Below, piece after piece: positions 44,716-55,633 of a DNA stretch of 64,000 nucleotides. Source of the stretch: Punctularia strigosozonata HHB-11173 SS5 (lineage: Eukaryota > Basidiomycota > Agaricomycetes > Corticiales > Punctulariaceae); assembly GCF_000264995.1 (NCBI RefSeq), contig NW_006767451.1:304502-368501 (forward strand), read 5' to 3'. The position numbers and the translations under genes were made by a program. Position 1 is the stretch's first letter; the number at the start of each line of letters is the position of its first letter. The notes beneath the pieces were generated by a model, which was not told the DNA's origin, did not search any database, and saw nothing but the letters and a program-made list of their open reading frames with translations.

Positions 44716-46251
44716 ATGGGACCCCTCAAGCTTGCCGTTGTCGGCGGCGGACCTTCCGCGTTCTACGTCGCGTCCCGACTGCTGTCGCTCGTTCCGCCCG
44801 CTCATCCATCCGCAAGCCAGCTGAGAGTGCATCTATATGATCGGCTGTGGGCGCCACACGGCCTGGTACGGTACGGTGTCGCGCCAGATCACCCGGAAGT
44901 GAAGGTACGCCGCACGAGCGTTGTTGGTTGGACCTGGGTTTTCATCTGATCCTGATCCTTGTTCTTGTGCTCCTTTTTAACCCTTTAGAACTGCGTACAC
45001 AAGTTCGACGAGGCAGCAAAGGACGGCCGGCTCAAGTTCTTCGGTAACGTGAACATCGGCGGCGTGCCGACAAATGCCTCGCCGGCCGCGCTTTCCCTAC
45101 CGCTCTCGACCCTCTTCAAGAATTACACCCACCTCCTTCTTGCCTCAGGTTGCACCGTCCCCATTCTTCACCCTGCTCTGCCTCCCTCAGACCGTTGTGT
45201 GCCCGCCCTGTCCGTCGTGCACTGGTACACCGCCCATCCCTCGCGCCCACCCCCACCTCCGCTCGATAAAACGAGCCACGTATCCGTCATCGGGCACGGC
45301 AACGTCTCCCTCGATGTCGCTCGCATGCTGCTCACCGACCCGGCGATACTCCAGAAGTACGACGTCCCAGAGCACGTGTTAGAAGTGCTACGCCGTTCCA
45401 GCGTGAAACACGTCTCCATCGTCGGTCGTCGCGGGCCGTTCCAGGCGGCGTTCACGACGAAGGAGCTGCGCGAGATGATGAACCTCTCCGACGCGTCCAT
45501 GGTCCCGCTCGACCCCTCCGTCCTGGAACCTCTCCCAGGGGAGACACCCACCCGGCAGCAGACGCGCACGCTGCAGCTTCTCCAGAAGGGCTCCAAGAAC
45601 GTGTTCGGGACGACGCCGAAGACATGGTCGCTCGACTTCTTCCGCTCCCCAACGGGGCTCGCCTCGTCGCCGGAATCGGGATCCCTCTCCCTCTCCCTCG
45701 CGCACACCGCGCTCGACCCCGCGACGCGCCGCGCGGTCCCGACCGGCGTATCGTCCGCGCTCGCGACCGACCTCGTCGTCACCTCGCTCGGGCACCGTGC
45801 CGACCCTGCGGGCCCGCTCGTCGACCCGGAGCTCGGGCACGCGCGCGCTGCGGCCGGGCGCGTCGTCGGCCTGCGGAACGTGTACGCGAGCGGGTGGGCC
45901 GCCGCGGGCGCCAGGGGTGTGCTCGCGAGCACGATGCTCGACGCGCACGCGGTGGCGGACGCGATTCTGGGGGACTGGAGCGGCGCGCGTGCGACGACGC
46001 CGGTGACGCCCGCGGGGCCTGCGCAGGAGGGCGCGGGGGTGGTGGAGAAAGAGGTGATGGCGAGCGGGGAGACGGTGGAGTTGGAAGGGGTGCCGGAAGA
46101 GGTGGAGGGCGGTGTTAGGGAGGGAACCGTGACAACGTACGAGGAGTGGAAGCGGGTGGACGAGGAGGAAGTGCGGAGGGGAGAGGTGAAAGGCAAGGAG
46201 CGGGAACGCATGAGCTGGGAGGAGGCGCGCGCATTCTTAAGCAAGGCGTGA
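44716..46251 (+). CDS. ARH1: Mitochondrial ferredoxin/adrenodoxin reductase
   Basis: Exons 44716-44904 and 44989-46251 join in phase 0 to 483 residues. The FAD loop is LAVVGGGPSAFYVASRLL, followed by VHLYDRLWAPHGLVRYGVAPDHPEVKN; the NADPH part has VSVIGHGNVSLDVARMLL and VGRRGPFQAAFTTKELREM, both hallmarks of adrenodoxin reductase. The enzyme passes electrons from NADPH to the mitochondrial ferredoxin for Fe-S cluster and heme A synthesis. The FAD loop starts at residue 6, so there is no presequence at this start, and an in-frame TAA lies directly upstream. A second half rich in Glu (EEVEGGVREG, RVDEEEVRRGEVKGKERERM) is longer than usual. Very sure of the family. Confidence 0.95.
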
Positions 46252-46491
46252 GCATGACCAGTATTTCCACCAAATCGTCGAAGTCACCACTCAGCATCGC
46301 TATCGATCAGTATCATAATGTCCGCAATGCACATAGACGCACGATGTTTATATAAGGACGGCTCCGAACAGGATTAGTGGTTTGTGAAAACAATCAATAG
46401 CCACTGTGTACCGCCTGATGATACATTGGATGTCTTTCTTTCTCGATAGCAAAAGCAAACACTGCAGAGATCCATCGACCGAACCCGGCCC
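46252..46491. other. Convergent spacer
   Basis: 240 bp between ARH1 and the regulator gene. No gene. Confidence 0.4.
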
Positions 46492-48841
46492 TCAGCAGTC
46501 CAGTGCCGCGACGCGTCCTTCGAGGAGCGGGATCGCCTTGGCCGCGACCGGATTCGTCGCGTTGATCTGGTGGTAAGCCGCGATCGCCTTGTGCACGTCG
46601 CTCGCTGCCTGCCCGCGCCACTCGTCGGCCGGGTGGCGGAGGACGTAGTCGCAACTTTCCAGCGAGGCGAGGAGGAGGACCTGCCCCAGCCACACGTTCG
46701 CTGTCGTGCGCGCATATGAGTGCCCGAAGCGATTGAGAATGGAGAAAAGGCCGACGCACCGATGAACGTCTCGGGGTAGATTCGGAAAGTCTCGAGCCAG
46801 CGCGCGATGATGCCGTGCACGGCTTGCGCGAACATCTCCTTCGCGTACGCGTACTCGGGCGTGCCGTGCACGTAGCGTTCCGCATAGCCCCTATGGAGGA
46901 ACATGTGCATGTGGTGATACTCGAAGGCGAGCTTCATCGTCTGGTGCGCGACGCGCGGGCTTGCGGCACCGAAGTGCCACCCGGGGCTCTCCTCGCTCAG
47001 CGCACGGGGAAGCGCCGCCTTCCACGCGCGGATCGCCTTGTCGAGCAGGAGCACCTCCGAGGGCGGGAGGTGGAAGGAGCGGTTTGCGACGACGCGCTCC
47101 ATGATGTTGGCGAGCTGGTACAGGGCGAGCTCGTACTGTGCGTCGGTCGAGGGCCCGGTGGAAGGCGGCAGGGCAGAAGCCGGGCGCGGGTAAAGTTGCG
47201 AAAGGGGGATGCCTGGCTGGCCGAAGGTGAGCGACAGGTAAGCTTCTTGGAAGACTATGTAGCGCCTGCGTGGATCATCCGTTGGTCGAGCCGAATATTC
47301 ATGATGGGCGAAGAAAGGACACGTACCAGAGCCGCTCCTTGTCCTCCTCTTCGCCGGGTTCTTGTAGGAGAAGTACGGTGAGACGGAAGGTCATGCCGTG
47401 CAAAACCCAGGTGTCGCGCGGGCGGTCTTCATGCATGAGGTAGAGCTCGAGCCAAACGAGCGCGGCGACGGAGTGCACACTCGGCACGCTGAGAAAGCTC
47501 GCCGCCCTGAGTGCGTGCCATGCAGCGCTCGCGAATACGCCCGCTGTCGCCCGTGCTGCCCTCTACAGAAGGCACATCGATGAGCAAAAAGTGAGCGCAA
47601 CGGTGGCAGATGGACGCACCTGTCGCGCCTGGGTGTTGGTTTCGCCGGGAAGGATGTCGTACGGCATCTTCTTCACGCGTTCATCGCCGCCGGAGAAGAG
47701 TATCCCGAGCGAGAAGACGGCGAAGAACATGGCGAGAGTCCCGGGCGAGTAGCTATTGCGGGCGGGATCACCGGGTGGGAGCGCGTAGTAGGCTTCGAAA
47801 AGGGCGACAAAAGAAGACCGCGCGAATACAGGATGTGTGCAGTCGATGTGCGTCCAGAAGATGCTTAGGATCCTGGCGCGAGGTAACGTCAGTGAATGGG
47901 TTGAGCGAGAGAAGAGGGACAGAAACGCTCACCTATCCGCGCCATCTTTGGTGGGCAGGATGTCAAACAACGCCCCGATGTCGTCCCCCTCCCAGAGGCT
48001 CGAGAAGGGAAACGCCTTCGGCTCGTCGAGCAGACCGCCTTGGGTGTATGCGGCGAGCGGATGCGGCGTCGGTGGCGGAAGGTGCACCCAGAACGGCGCG
48101 GGTTCTTCATGCGGAGATAACACACGAGTATTTCCATTAGCGTCTGATGATAAGAATGGGACGGTACTGGAGGAGGGTGAGGTAGGGGAGGTAGGGGATG
48201 GAGGGCCGGCAGTGGTGGTGGCGGAGGTGTCTCCTCGTCGGAGCTTGACGAGAGTCGTTTCGAGGTCTCGAATCTGTGTGTAAAGTGTCAAATATTGGAC
48301 CGAGAGGTATAGGAAGCGGGCGTACACGCGCTATGAGCTTATCGCGCTCTTCGCTGGGTAGATCGGCGTTGGGTTCCTCGGTCTCCCAAATGCATGCGCT
48401 CGGCTCGCCGCGCTTGACGCAGCCGTGACACGGACGTGCGCGGTCGCACTGGAGCAGGAAAGCGCTCACAGGTGAGCACTGCGTAAAGCCCTGTTATCTT
48501 ATCATCAAGGTATACTGACTTTCACTTTTCGTTTGTGGCACGGTATGCCTGGGCGTCCGAGATTGAGCGCATATACTCGTAGCATAGTCGGAAGAAGAGA
48601 CTCCACGCACAGCTGTATGCTTTTCGCGTCCGCTTGTTCTTGCGCCAATCGCCGTTGCTCGATTTGGCCTTGGGTGGCGGCGAGTTTGAGTCGGTCAATT
48701 GGGGTTTCTGGTCTTCATCGTGCGGCGAGGGCGCGAGGCTGGATATATGCGTCGAAGTGGGTTAGGACCCGTGCTAAGGAGCTTGGCGTACCTGGATGGG
48801 CTGCTGGCACATGCGGGCCGCGAGGGTTGGTCCACATCCAT
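46492..48841 (-). CDS. Zn2Cys6 transcription factor with fungal-specific regulator domain
   Basis: Start at 48841 (MDVDQPSRPACASSPS). Early exons join to KNKRTRKAYSC-IPC-HKRKVK-C-DRARPC-HGC-VKRGEPSACIWE, a full Zn(II)2Cys6 cluster with C-x2-C-x6-C-x6-C-x2-C spacing and the last Cys eight residues on. A coiled linker (RIRDLETTLVKLRRG) for dimer formation follows. Then comes a region with FVALFEAYYALPPGDPARNS, the fungal transcription factor middle homology type, and the last exons (FAYEYHHMHMFLHRG.., ESCDYVLRHPADEWRG) end ..LEGRVAALDC at 46492. At least eight exons with short introns; several borders inside are not fixed. Target genes are unknown. Very likely nuclear DNA-binding. Confidence 0.9.
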
Positions 48842-49568
48842 TTAACACCGATCTCGGGGTGACGCTAGCGGAAACGCCGTGTATGCTAAAGCTTGGCGTT
48901 AGAGGGCGTTTTGCACCGCGACGTTGAAGTGTACCTTGCTCGTTTTTCCTCTCTCTTGATCGTTTGGCGAGCGGGGGGAAGCGGGAGAAGGGGCCAGGCT
49001 GTGTTGTCAGCAGAAGTCGCCCGTAAGCTTCGTTGCCTTTTGGCATTTTGGCCTCAACCTCGTGCAGCGTGGCCGTCTTTGTCGGTTGACTCGGCTCGCT
49101 CGGGAACTGGTCGTGTGTCGGGCTGAGAACAGAATGCATGTAGAGATGGAGGTGGCGAAAGACGAGTGATGCAGATGTAACAAATTCCGTTGCCGGTAGT
49201 CAGTAATTCCGGACGCCTTATCGCTTTTCTCTACTGAACACTCTTATACGCATATCAACGCATTTATGAGCCTGAGAAGAGTTCGTCTTGAATCTTGATC
49301 ACTGTGTTGGTTCATCTTCAACGATCGCAAGTATGTTGCTACGTCAATTGCCCGGTCTGCAGGCTATTATAGTCTAGAAAAGGAATCCCGACATGAAATA
49401 TCGTATGCCAGGATCAGAGTATTCTTACGCCTACTCCGATTGGCATAGTCTGCAGGCCAGGATCTATCACCTTCCTCATCGCTTCCCTGCGCGTCCATAC
49501 CGTGCATCGGCAGGGAAAAATTGTGATTATCACTGGCTTTCGGGCTCTTCCCTTCCCGACAAATAGCA
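48842..49568. other. Intergenic, no clear gene
   Basis: About 730 bp between the regulator start and the stop of the membrane protein gene, both on the minus strand. Frames on either strand are short. It likely holds the regulator promoter. Confidence 0.4.
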
Positions 49569-50894
49569 CTATCGCCTCCCTCGTCGCTTCCCCGACCTGC
49601 CCCCTTCGTTCCTCGGCGGTGGAGATGGTGACTCGGAATCGCGACTCGCGGGCACAGGGTCACCCTGCAGAGGATCCGGAGACGATGGCTCGGAGGAGGA
49701 AGCGCCCGAGTTGGGCCGCGAGGGTCCCCCAGAATACGGCGGGGGCCGCTCTCTCGCGACGACGGGCTTCGCGGGGCCGGCTGCAGGAGAGGGGGAGACG
49801 GTATAAGGTACCAAGATGCGGTCGTCCGTTTGTTCGGTCATCGTGGGGAGGAGGGCGGCGCGGTTCGTAGGTGTGACCGTTGTTCGTCGACGTCTGCGTA
49901 GGAAGACGAAGAAGGCAGCTGCGACTGCGGCGAGAAGAACGAGGGCTCCCGCTGTCGAACCGCCCGCGATGGCGCCGACGTTGGCCTTGGATTTGCGGTG
50001 AGAGGTATGGGATGGCGTAGTAGAGGCTGTCATTGGAGACGACGAGACGGCATTGGGCGCGCCAGAGGGTGGCAGGCCGGATGCCGAGGGGCTCCCCGAC
50101 GAAGCGGTCGACCCGTTCGCCGGACAGATAGATAGGTTTGCGTTCGGATTGGCGGCGAATTGCGTCTCTACTTCTTCCCGCGTGTACGTATAATACCTGA
50201 TCGATGGCGCATGCCACAGTCAAATACGGTTCCTCTCGCACTGGTAGGTCATGCGCGCGCACCACGGGCCATCAGACCAGAATATGCTGTATAGCGGCGG
50301 AGGGATGTTGATCCGCTCGTTACACACCGCTTCCTGGATGTTGGTGGGTAAGGAGTCGTTTACGGCTGAGGCGCGACAGCTGCCGAGGTAGAGCTGGTAG
50401 CTCCCCGGTACGGGCGCATCGATGCCGTTCGGATCTGCGAAGCTATTTCCAGCCTTCTGACAGCTGCAATGGCGAAGAAGTCACGGGTAAGCAATTACAT
50501 CCACATAGTCGATGCCCGGGACACGGAACTGAGATAGTGAGCTCACTTGAAGCAGAGCATCGAGAGCGACCACGCGACCGAGTTGCAGCAACAGTCGTGC
50601 ACTTGGCTTGTGACGCCGTCGCAGCTGTCGCCGGGGACAGCGCTGGAGAAGTCGCCTACTTCATCTGATGTTGCAGGTGCAACAGGATGAACACATAATC
50701 TGGCCCATGGAAGGAATGTCAAGCAAGCGACACTCACACAAGCTATCGCAAATCTGGCGCAAACGCTGGTACGTCGCGCACGGCGTTTCTCCCACTTCTT
50801 GAGTATACCAGTCGGTTTGGTTGGTGGCGCATGTCGTACCCGCAGCCGCTAAGGAGGCAAGGAGAGGTATCTGTAGTAAGAGAACGCGCCACAT
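49569..50894 (-). CDS. Single-pass membrane protein with Cys-rich outer domain (receptor-like)
   Basis: Start at 50894 (MWRVLLLQIPLLASLAAAG, signal peptide). Exons join, with a donor at the GTGAGT after CDSLT, to TNQTDWYTQEVGETPCATYQRLRQICDSLY-EVGDFSSAVPGDSCDGVTSQVHDCCCNSVAWSLSMLC, then CQKAGNSF...GSYQLYLGSCRASAVNDSLPTNIQEAVCNERINIPPPLYSIFWSDGPW and YYTYTREEVETQFAANPN. A Ser/Pro stem leads to one membrane helix (AGGSTAGALVLLAAVAAAFFVFLRRRRR) and a Pro/Ser tail with a PY motif (RPPPYSGGPS). This outer domain occurs in many Agaricomycete hypothetical proteins; its role is unknown. A CCC triplet and about nine Cys suggest several disulfides. Exon borders in the middle are approximate. Confidence 0.78.
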
Positions 50895-51225
50895 CCGACG
50901 CCAATCTTCGCGGTGAGGGAGTCAACTGGAGGAAGACCGCTTGCAAGCAACCTCTCGACAACGGAATCGTCTAGTAGGCATGGCTTTATAGTTCGGTAAG
51001 TATACCGAATCGTCCATCAAGGCGCTGATCGAAGGTGTGGCTTAATTGCGGCACGGGTGGTGAAACAGAATCGCGGATAGCACGGTCTATATGGAAGAGA
51101 ACAACCAGCTCAGCGAGAGCATACGGACGACATCCATGTGATGTTGGGAGAAGAAAAGGCTTGAAAGGGTAAACCTGGTCAGTCATATTTAGAGCTGATC
51201 GATCACATCTTCCCTCTGATCAAAT
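50895..51225. other. Promoter side of the receptor-like gene
   Basis: About 330 bp, no gene seen. Short minus-strand frames only. Confidence 0.35.
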
Positions 51226-51489
51226 CTAACCCAAGTTTATCATCAACTTGGCCCGATCTCTGATCTGATCATACTTGAGCGCTTGAGCATTTACGTACTC
51301 GAATTGCCGCTTGTACTTTGCTTCTTTGTATGGAGTCAATTTGATCGGATGCAGCGCTGACTTTCTCAAGTAATTACATGCATACGCTATAGTACGCCTT
51401 GCGAACGCGCAGAAATGCTTTGTCGGGTGGGCCATCAGACGTTTCCACCTGATTCGCCTCTGCAAAATTGAAATATTATTCGTACCCAA
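51226..51489 (-). CDS. Small basic hypothetical ORF, 87 residues
   Basis: Intact frame MGTNNISILQRRIRWKRLMAHPTKHFCAFARRTIAYACNYLRK then KEAKYKRQFEYVNAQALKYDQIRDRAKLMINLG. It is rich in Lys, Arg and Tyr, with possible long helices. A second frame (51435-51641 minus, MTPDWDVLTDDDVRRRSRPHK) overlaps just upstream, but the only GT-AG pair between them is 26 nt apart, too short. A hairpin (CCAAGTT / AACTTGG) lies at 51232-51252 over its end. May be non-coding. Confidence 0.3.
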   Translation of the reverse strand: MGTNNISILQRRIRWKRLMAHPTKHFCAFARRTIAYACNYLRKSALHPIKLTPYKEAKYKRQFEYVNAQALKYDQIRDRAKLMINLG

Positions 51490-51688
51490 TAGCGTGAGCG
51501 GATTTTCGCCGGCAAATAGGGGCTCGTGAGGGGCTCCCTTGCGACCGGTTTTCTGGAGCCATCGTTAGGGTGCTCCGTCTTGTGAGGCCGGCTTCGACGA
51601 CGGACGTCGTCGTCGGTGAGTACATCCCAGTCCGGCGTCAAAGCGTAGATCTAATCATCTGGAAGGGTGACCAGCCGGATCCATAGGG

Positions 51689-54600
51689 ATGTACAACCAG
51701 CCTCATTCGAGCGGTCAGGCGCACCCCTACGGCCCCACGTCGACAAGTCAAACGGATTTCGTGCCACCCGCAACGGCTCAGCACGCATATACACAGGGTC
51801 ATACAGCGATGGTTCAACACCCATATATGCAGGGTACTCCGGTGAAGAAACCGCGGCTTTCGGACGCGTCGTCGTCGGTGATTGACCACAGCGCCACTGG
51901 GTGCGCGCCGTTCGTGGACTACGGAACAGGACAGCCTCAGCCGCCCCAGGTGAGCACCTATATATGTCCCTCTCCAAGATACCCTCCTGAATCTGAAATC
52001 TTCTCGATCACAGAAGGGCCCCTTGAGCGCGAACTGGCGACCTTCTGCCGCGTCCGAAATACCGCCAAGCATGATCCAGGTTATCCCTGCACCGCCCACC
52101 TCCGTAGACACTCACCCGCCCTACACACACCAACAACCACACCTGCATGCGAAAAGCCCACCGTACGGGCACACGGCATCTTCACCCAGCTCGCGCGTCT
52201 CAAGTCCGGCCTCCGTTCTCTCGACCTTCTCCGCCTCCACCTCTGCGAGTCACTTCTCCTCTACGCAATATTTCGCCCAGCCAGTACCTCCTCCTCCCGG
52301 GCAATCTGCGTTGCCGTCTACGCGGTCGCACTCCACCACCCGGTCCCTCTGGTCGCACGTCGCGCGTCCTCCCGCCCTCGCTCCTGTCCCCGCTGCCGCC
52401 TCCATGTCCATCATCACGCCTCCACCCACACCTCCCTTCTACCGCTCGCAAGCCGGCTTTTCTACCTCGTTCTCCTCCGTCGCCCCCGTCGCTCCATTCG
52501 CGCAGCCCCATCCGCCCGATCGCGCCCACCAGCTACGTAAACCTTTCAAAGAAGTACGATTCGCAGAACCGGTAACGCCGACAACCTTCAACATACCCCG
52601 CAACGCCACCGCCATCTTGCATACCTACATTGCGCCAGCACCAGCAGCCACTATGCAGTTACATCGTCCCGCCAGCACCTCGTCGGCATCCTCTCACCCG
52701 GCGCCTTCCCCCACCTCCTCCTTCCATACCAGCGCCTCCGTTACGACATTTCCGGCCCCCTTCACCACCACGACCTTCCCCACCACCACTTCTTCGCCCA
52801 CCCCGTCGACGGGCTCCTTCCCCTCCAACACCCTCTCCCCGTACTTTCCCATCCTCCGCCCTACCACCCCCACCTCGCCCTCTTACCCCTTCCCCGCCGA
52901 CCCCGCATTCGACGCCGCCGTCCGTACAGCGCTCTCCCGCAGCGCCACGATCCGCCCGCACTCCGAGCCGCCATACTACGTGCGCGTTCGACGGGAGCGT
53001 GCGGCGCTGGTCCGACGTCAGAAGCGCGTAATACGCGAAGGCGAGCAGCAAGCGGGGGAAGCGAAGGAAAGGGACGGAGAAGAGGACACGACCGCGTTAT
53101 TCCCGTTCGTGACACCGACGGGCGAGGTCGTCTGCGACATGGTGCGCGGCGGACGGGCGGGCGTGCAGGCGCGGCAGGGCCGGGCTGCGTCCAATGCAGG
53201 CGGGGCTGCCACGGGCGAGAGCGAGGCGACATCGGCATCGGCATCAGATGGGCAAACCGTGGGCGCCGGGTCGGCTAGCGGGAAGCAGGAGAGCGAGGGT
53301 GGAAAAGGAGACAAGGTCGTCATCGACCTTACGGCCGATGATGACGACGAGGAGGGGCAGGAGGAGAAGCTCGAGTACCCTCCTTCGGACGACGACGGGC
53401 CTCCTGCGCCGTCCGAGCCCAAGCTCACGCCCGCGACCCCGTCCGTTCTCTCCTTCGCGCGCGAGGCCATCCAGCTCGCCCCCCACCGCCGGCTGCGCGT
53501 CGCCGACATCTGCGCGTACGTCGCCGCCCTTTACCCAGCCGCCGCCTCCACCGACGAAGAAGTACGGCGTTCGCTCGAGGCCGACGCGCGGTTCACCCGC
53601 ACGGACGTGATCGGCGAGGAGTTCTGGAGCGTCGCAGAACAGGGGAAGGAGGGGAGCGCGGAGGAGGAGGAGGAGAAGCCAAAGCCAAAGCTGTCGACTG
53701 CCCGTAAGCGGCCCCGCACCCAGGCGGCCTCGAGGAGTGCTCACAGGCCCCGTCCGCAGGACGCCGCTCACCCGCCTCGGCAGGTTGACCCGCTCCCGAA
53801 CACGCGACTGTCGATCGTTCCCGACGGTATTGCAATGCCGTGCGAGACCGCGGGGTGCGCGAACATCGTTCCACCAGGGACGATGTGGCCGCGCTGTCCG
53901 GCATGCAGCCTCGCGCGGTGGAAAACGCGCAGGAAGTCATCCTCCACATCACCCCAGCGGAAGGTAAAGCTCAAGCTAACGCTGGGGCGTAAGCGCCGGC
54001 GGTCGGGCGCCATTCGGGGCTGGGACAGTGATTTGTCCGAGTTGACGCCATCAGAGGATGAAGTCGATGACAAGGAAGAGGCCGAAGACCGTACGCGGGC
54101 GCTGGCAACTGAATTGGACAAGGAGGCCGGTGATCTGAGGGAGTTTGTGGGCAATCCACTGCCTCCATCGGTGGACCGGGTTAGCGAAGTGACGGAGGCG
54201 ACTGGTACATTGGCGCGGATGACCGGCGATCCAACGGAGACCGGTCGTAATGAAACCGTCGCGCCTGCGATGAACGATCATCTTGTCAAAGCGGATATCA
54301 CTACAAAGCCGTCTGCAGGGTCTAGTTCAGCGGCATCTGATGTCAGAGCAGGAGGTAACCCTTCTGCAGCGGACGACCATCTCATGCTTCCAGGCGAAGA
54401 TTCCAACTCCGATCTCAACCCTCCAACGAAGGCGGACCCCGTCGCCCGGCCGCCATCTCGTCCAGGCGAACTCGACGATGGTAGGCCACCCAGCGGGCCG
54501 TCTTACGACAACCCCGTACTTTCGATCAAGCTGCGGAAGTGCTCTGTTCAGAGTTGTACAAACTTAATCCCGCCGACGACAAAGTATCCGTGGCACATAT

Positions 54601-55433
54601 GCAAGGCGTGCAGACATGAAGGGACTCCTACTCCAGGCTCCGTCCCGCGCGACCCTCACAAAGAGGTATACATAAAGCCTAACAAGAAGGTGGATGCCCA
54701 GCACAACCGGGCCAGGCGCTCGGTGTGGACAGAGGTAAGTCCGTCGATCCTTACCTACCTAGAGCATCGCCCGACGACAGTACCCCTCCTGCAGTACCCG
54801 CAGCCACAGTTCCATTATCCGCCCTACCAGCACATGGACGCCCTCATCGGCTCACTACGTGCACGCCTCTCGGCATTCCTGCACAACTTCTTTCAGCTGC
54901 AGGCCGCAGCGGCAAAACCCCATCTGCTCAAACGCGCCAATTTTTTCGGTTTCGACGGCGAGAATTCGGTGGTGGTCGACACTCTCGACGCGCGTTCCTA
55001 TGCGCCGTTGCATCAGGCGTGGGTCATGATCCAGGCCGCCACCGGTTTTCCCCTCCAGTACGTATACATCCTTCGACTATGGTCAGGACACAGTGGTTGA
55101 AGTACGATGAACACCGCTAGGCTGGGGACCGTCCGCGCTTTCGGAAAGGATGCTTTCGTACAGAAATCGGCTTGCGTTCACGAAATGCAGCTACCGACTT
55201 CACGGTCCGCGAGCGGCGAAAGCGCAGTGAAGCCCATGGTTTGGAAGATGTCCGCGCGCCTGGAGCTCGCCATCATGCCGGACAACGGACATCCTTACTT
55301 TCGCGGGAGGAAAACGGCTGTTAGATTCTGGCTCGTCATCGATGTCGATGGGCCGAAGCTAGTTCAGAATCCGAACCATAATAACCGCGTAGTGGAAACC
55401 CCCCGTCTCAACCCATCGCTCAATAGAGGCTGA
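51689..55433 (+). CDS. Zinc-ribbon-like repeat protein of unknown function
   Basis: Exons 51689-51949, 52014-55057 and 55121-55433 join in frame to 1205 residues. The first 380 residues are Ser/Pro/Thr-rich. Near 490-545 a piece SFAREAIQLAPHRRLRVADICAYVAALYPAA..EEVRRSLEADARF looks like a small winged-helix fold. Two similar Cys motifs follow: MPCETAGCANIVPPGTMWPRCPAC (about 610) and RKCSVQSCTNLIPPTTKYPWHICKAC (about 840), each C-x4-C then C-x2-C, as in small zinc ribbons. Acidic and basic stretches lie between. The last part, QKSACVHEMQLP and FRGRKTAVRFWLVID, comes after an intron whose acceptor is CGCTAG. I do not recognise the gene. A role in chromatin or transcription is a guess from the domain mix. 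Confidence 0.66.
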
Positions 55434-55633
55434 AGGATTCCGTCCAACGTTGCCTCAGTCCCAAGTGCACTCTCCACAAAATCTTTCGTCTTCTCATCTT
55501 CATCGTGCTTTGATCTCCGTTATTTTGCTATCCTGCATTGTTCCACCTATTTCTGCAGTGTACATCGTGTAATGTAATCTATATCACTCGTGCCGTAGTC
55601 AATCGAGGTAAAATACATCACCAGATCCTCTCG
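55434..55633. other. Convergent spacer
   Basis: 200 bp between two convergent stops. No gene. Confidence 0.4.

Noticed and set aside
45168-46244. Minus-strand frame of 358 codons antisense to ARH1
   Set aside because: Pure antisense of a strongly supported gene, Ser/Arg/Thr-rich, no domain.
51490-51641. Joining the frame at 51435-51641 to the small basic ORF by a 26-nt intron
   Set aside because: Too short for a spliceosomal intron of this genome, where introns are mostly 45-75 nt.
54700-54780. A GTAAGT...TAG 28-nt intron near 54735 in the zinc-ribbon gene
   Set aside because: Too short; the frame is open without it.
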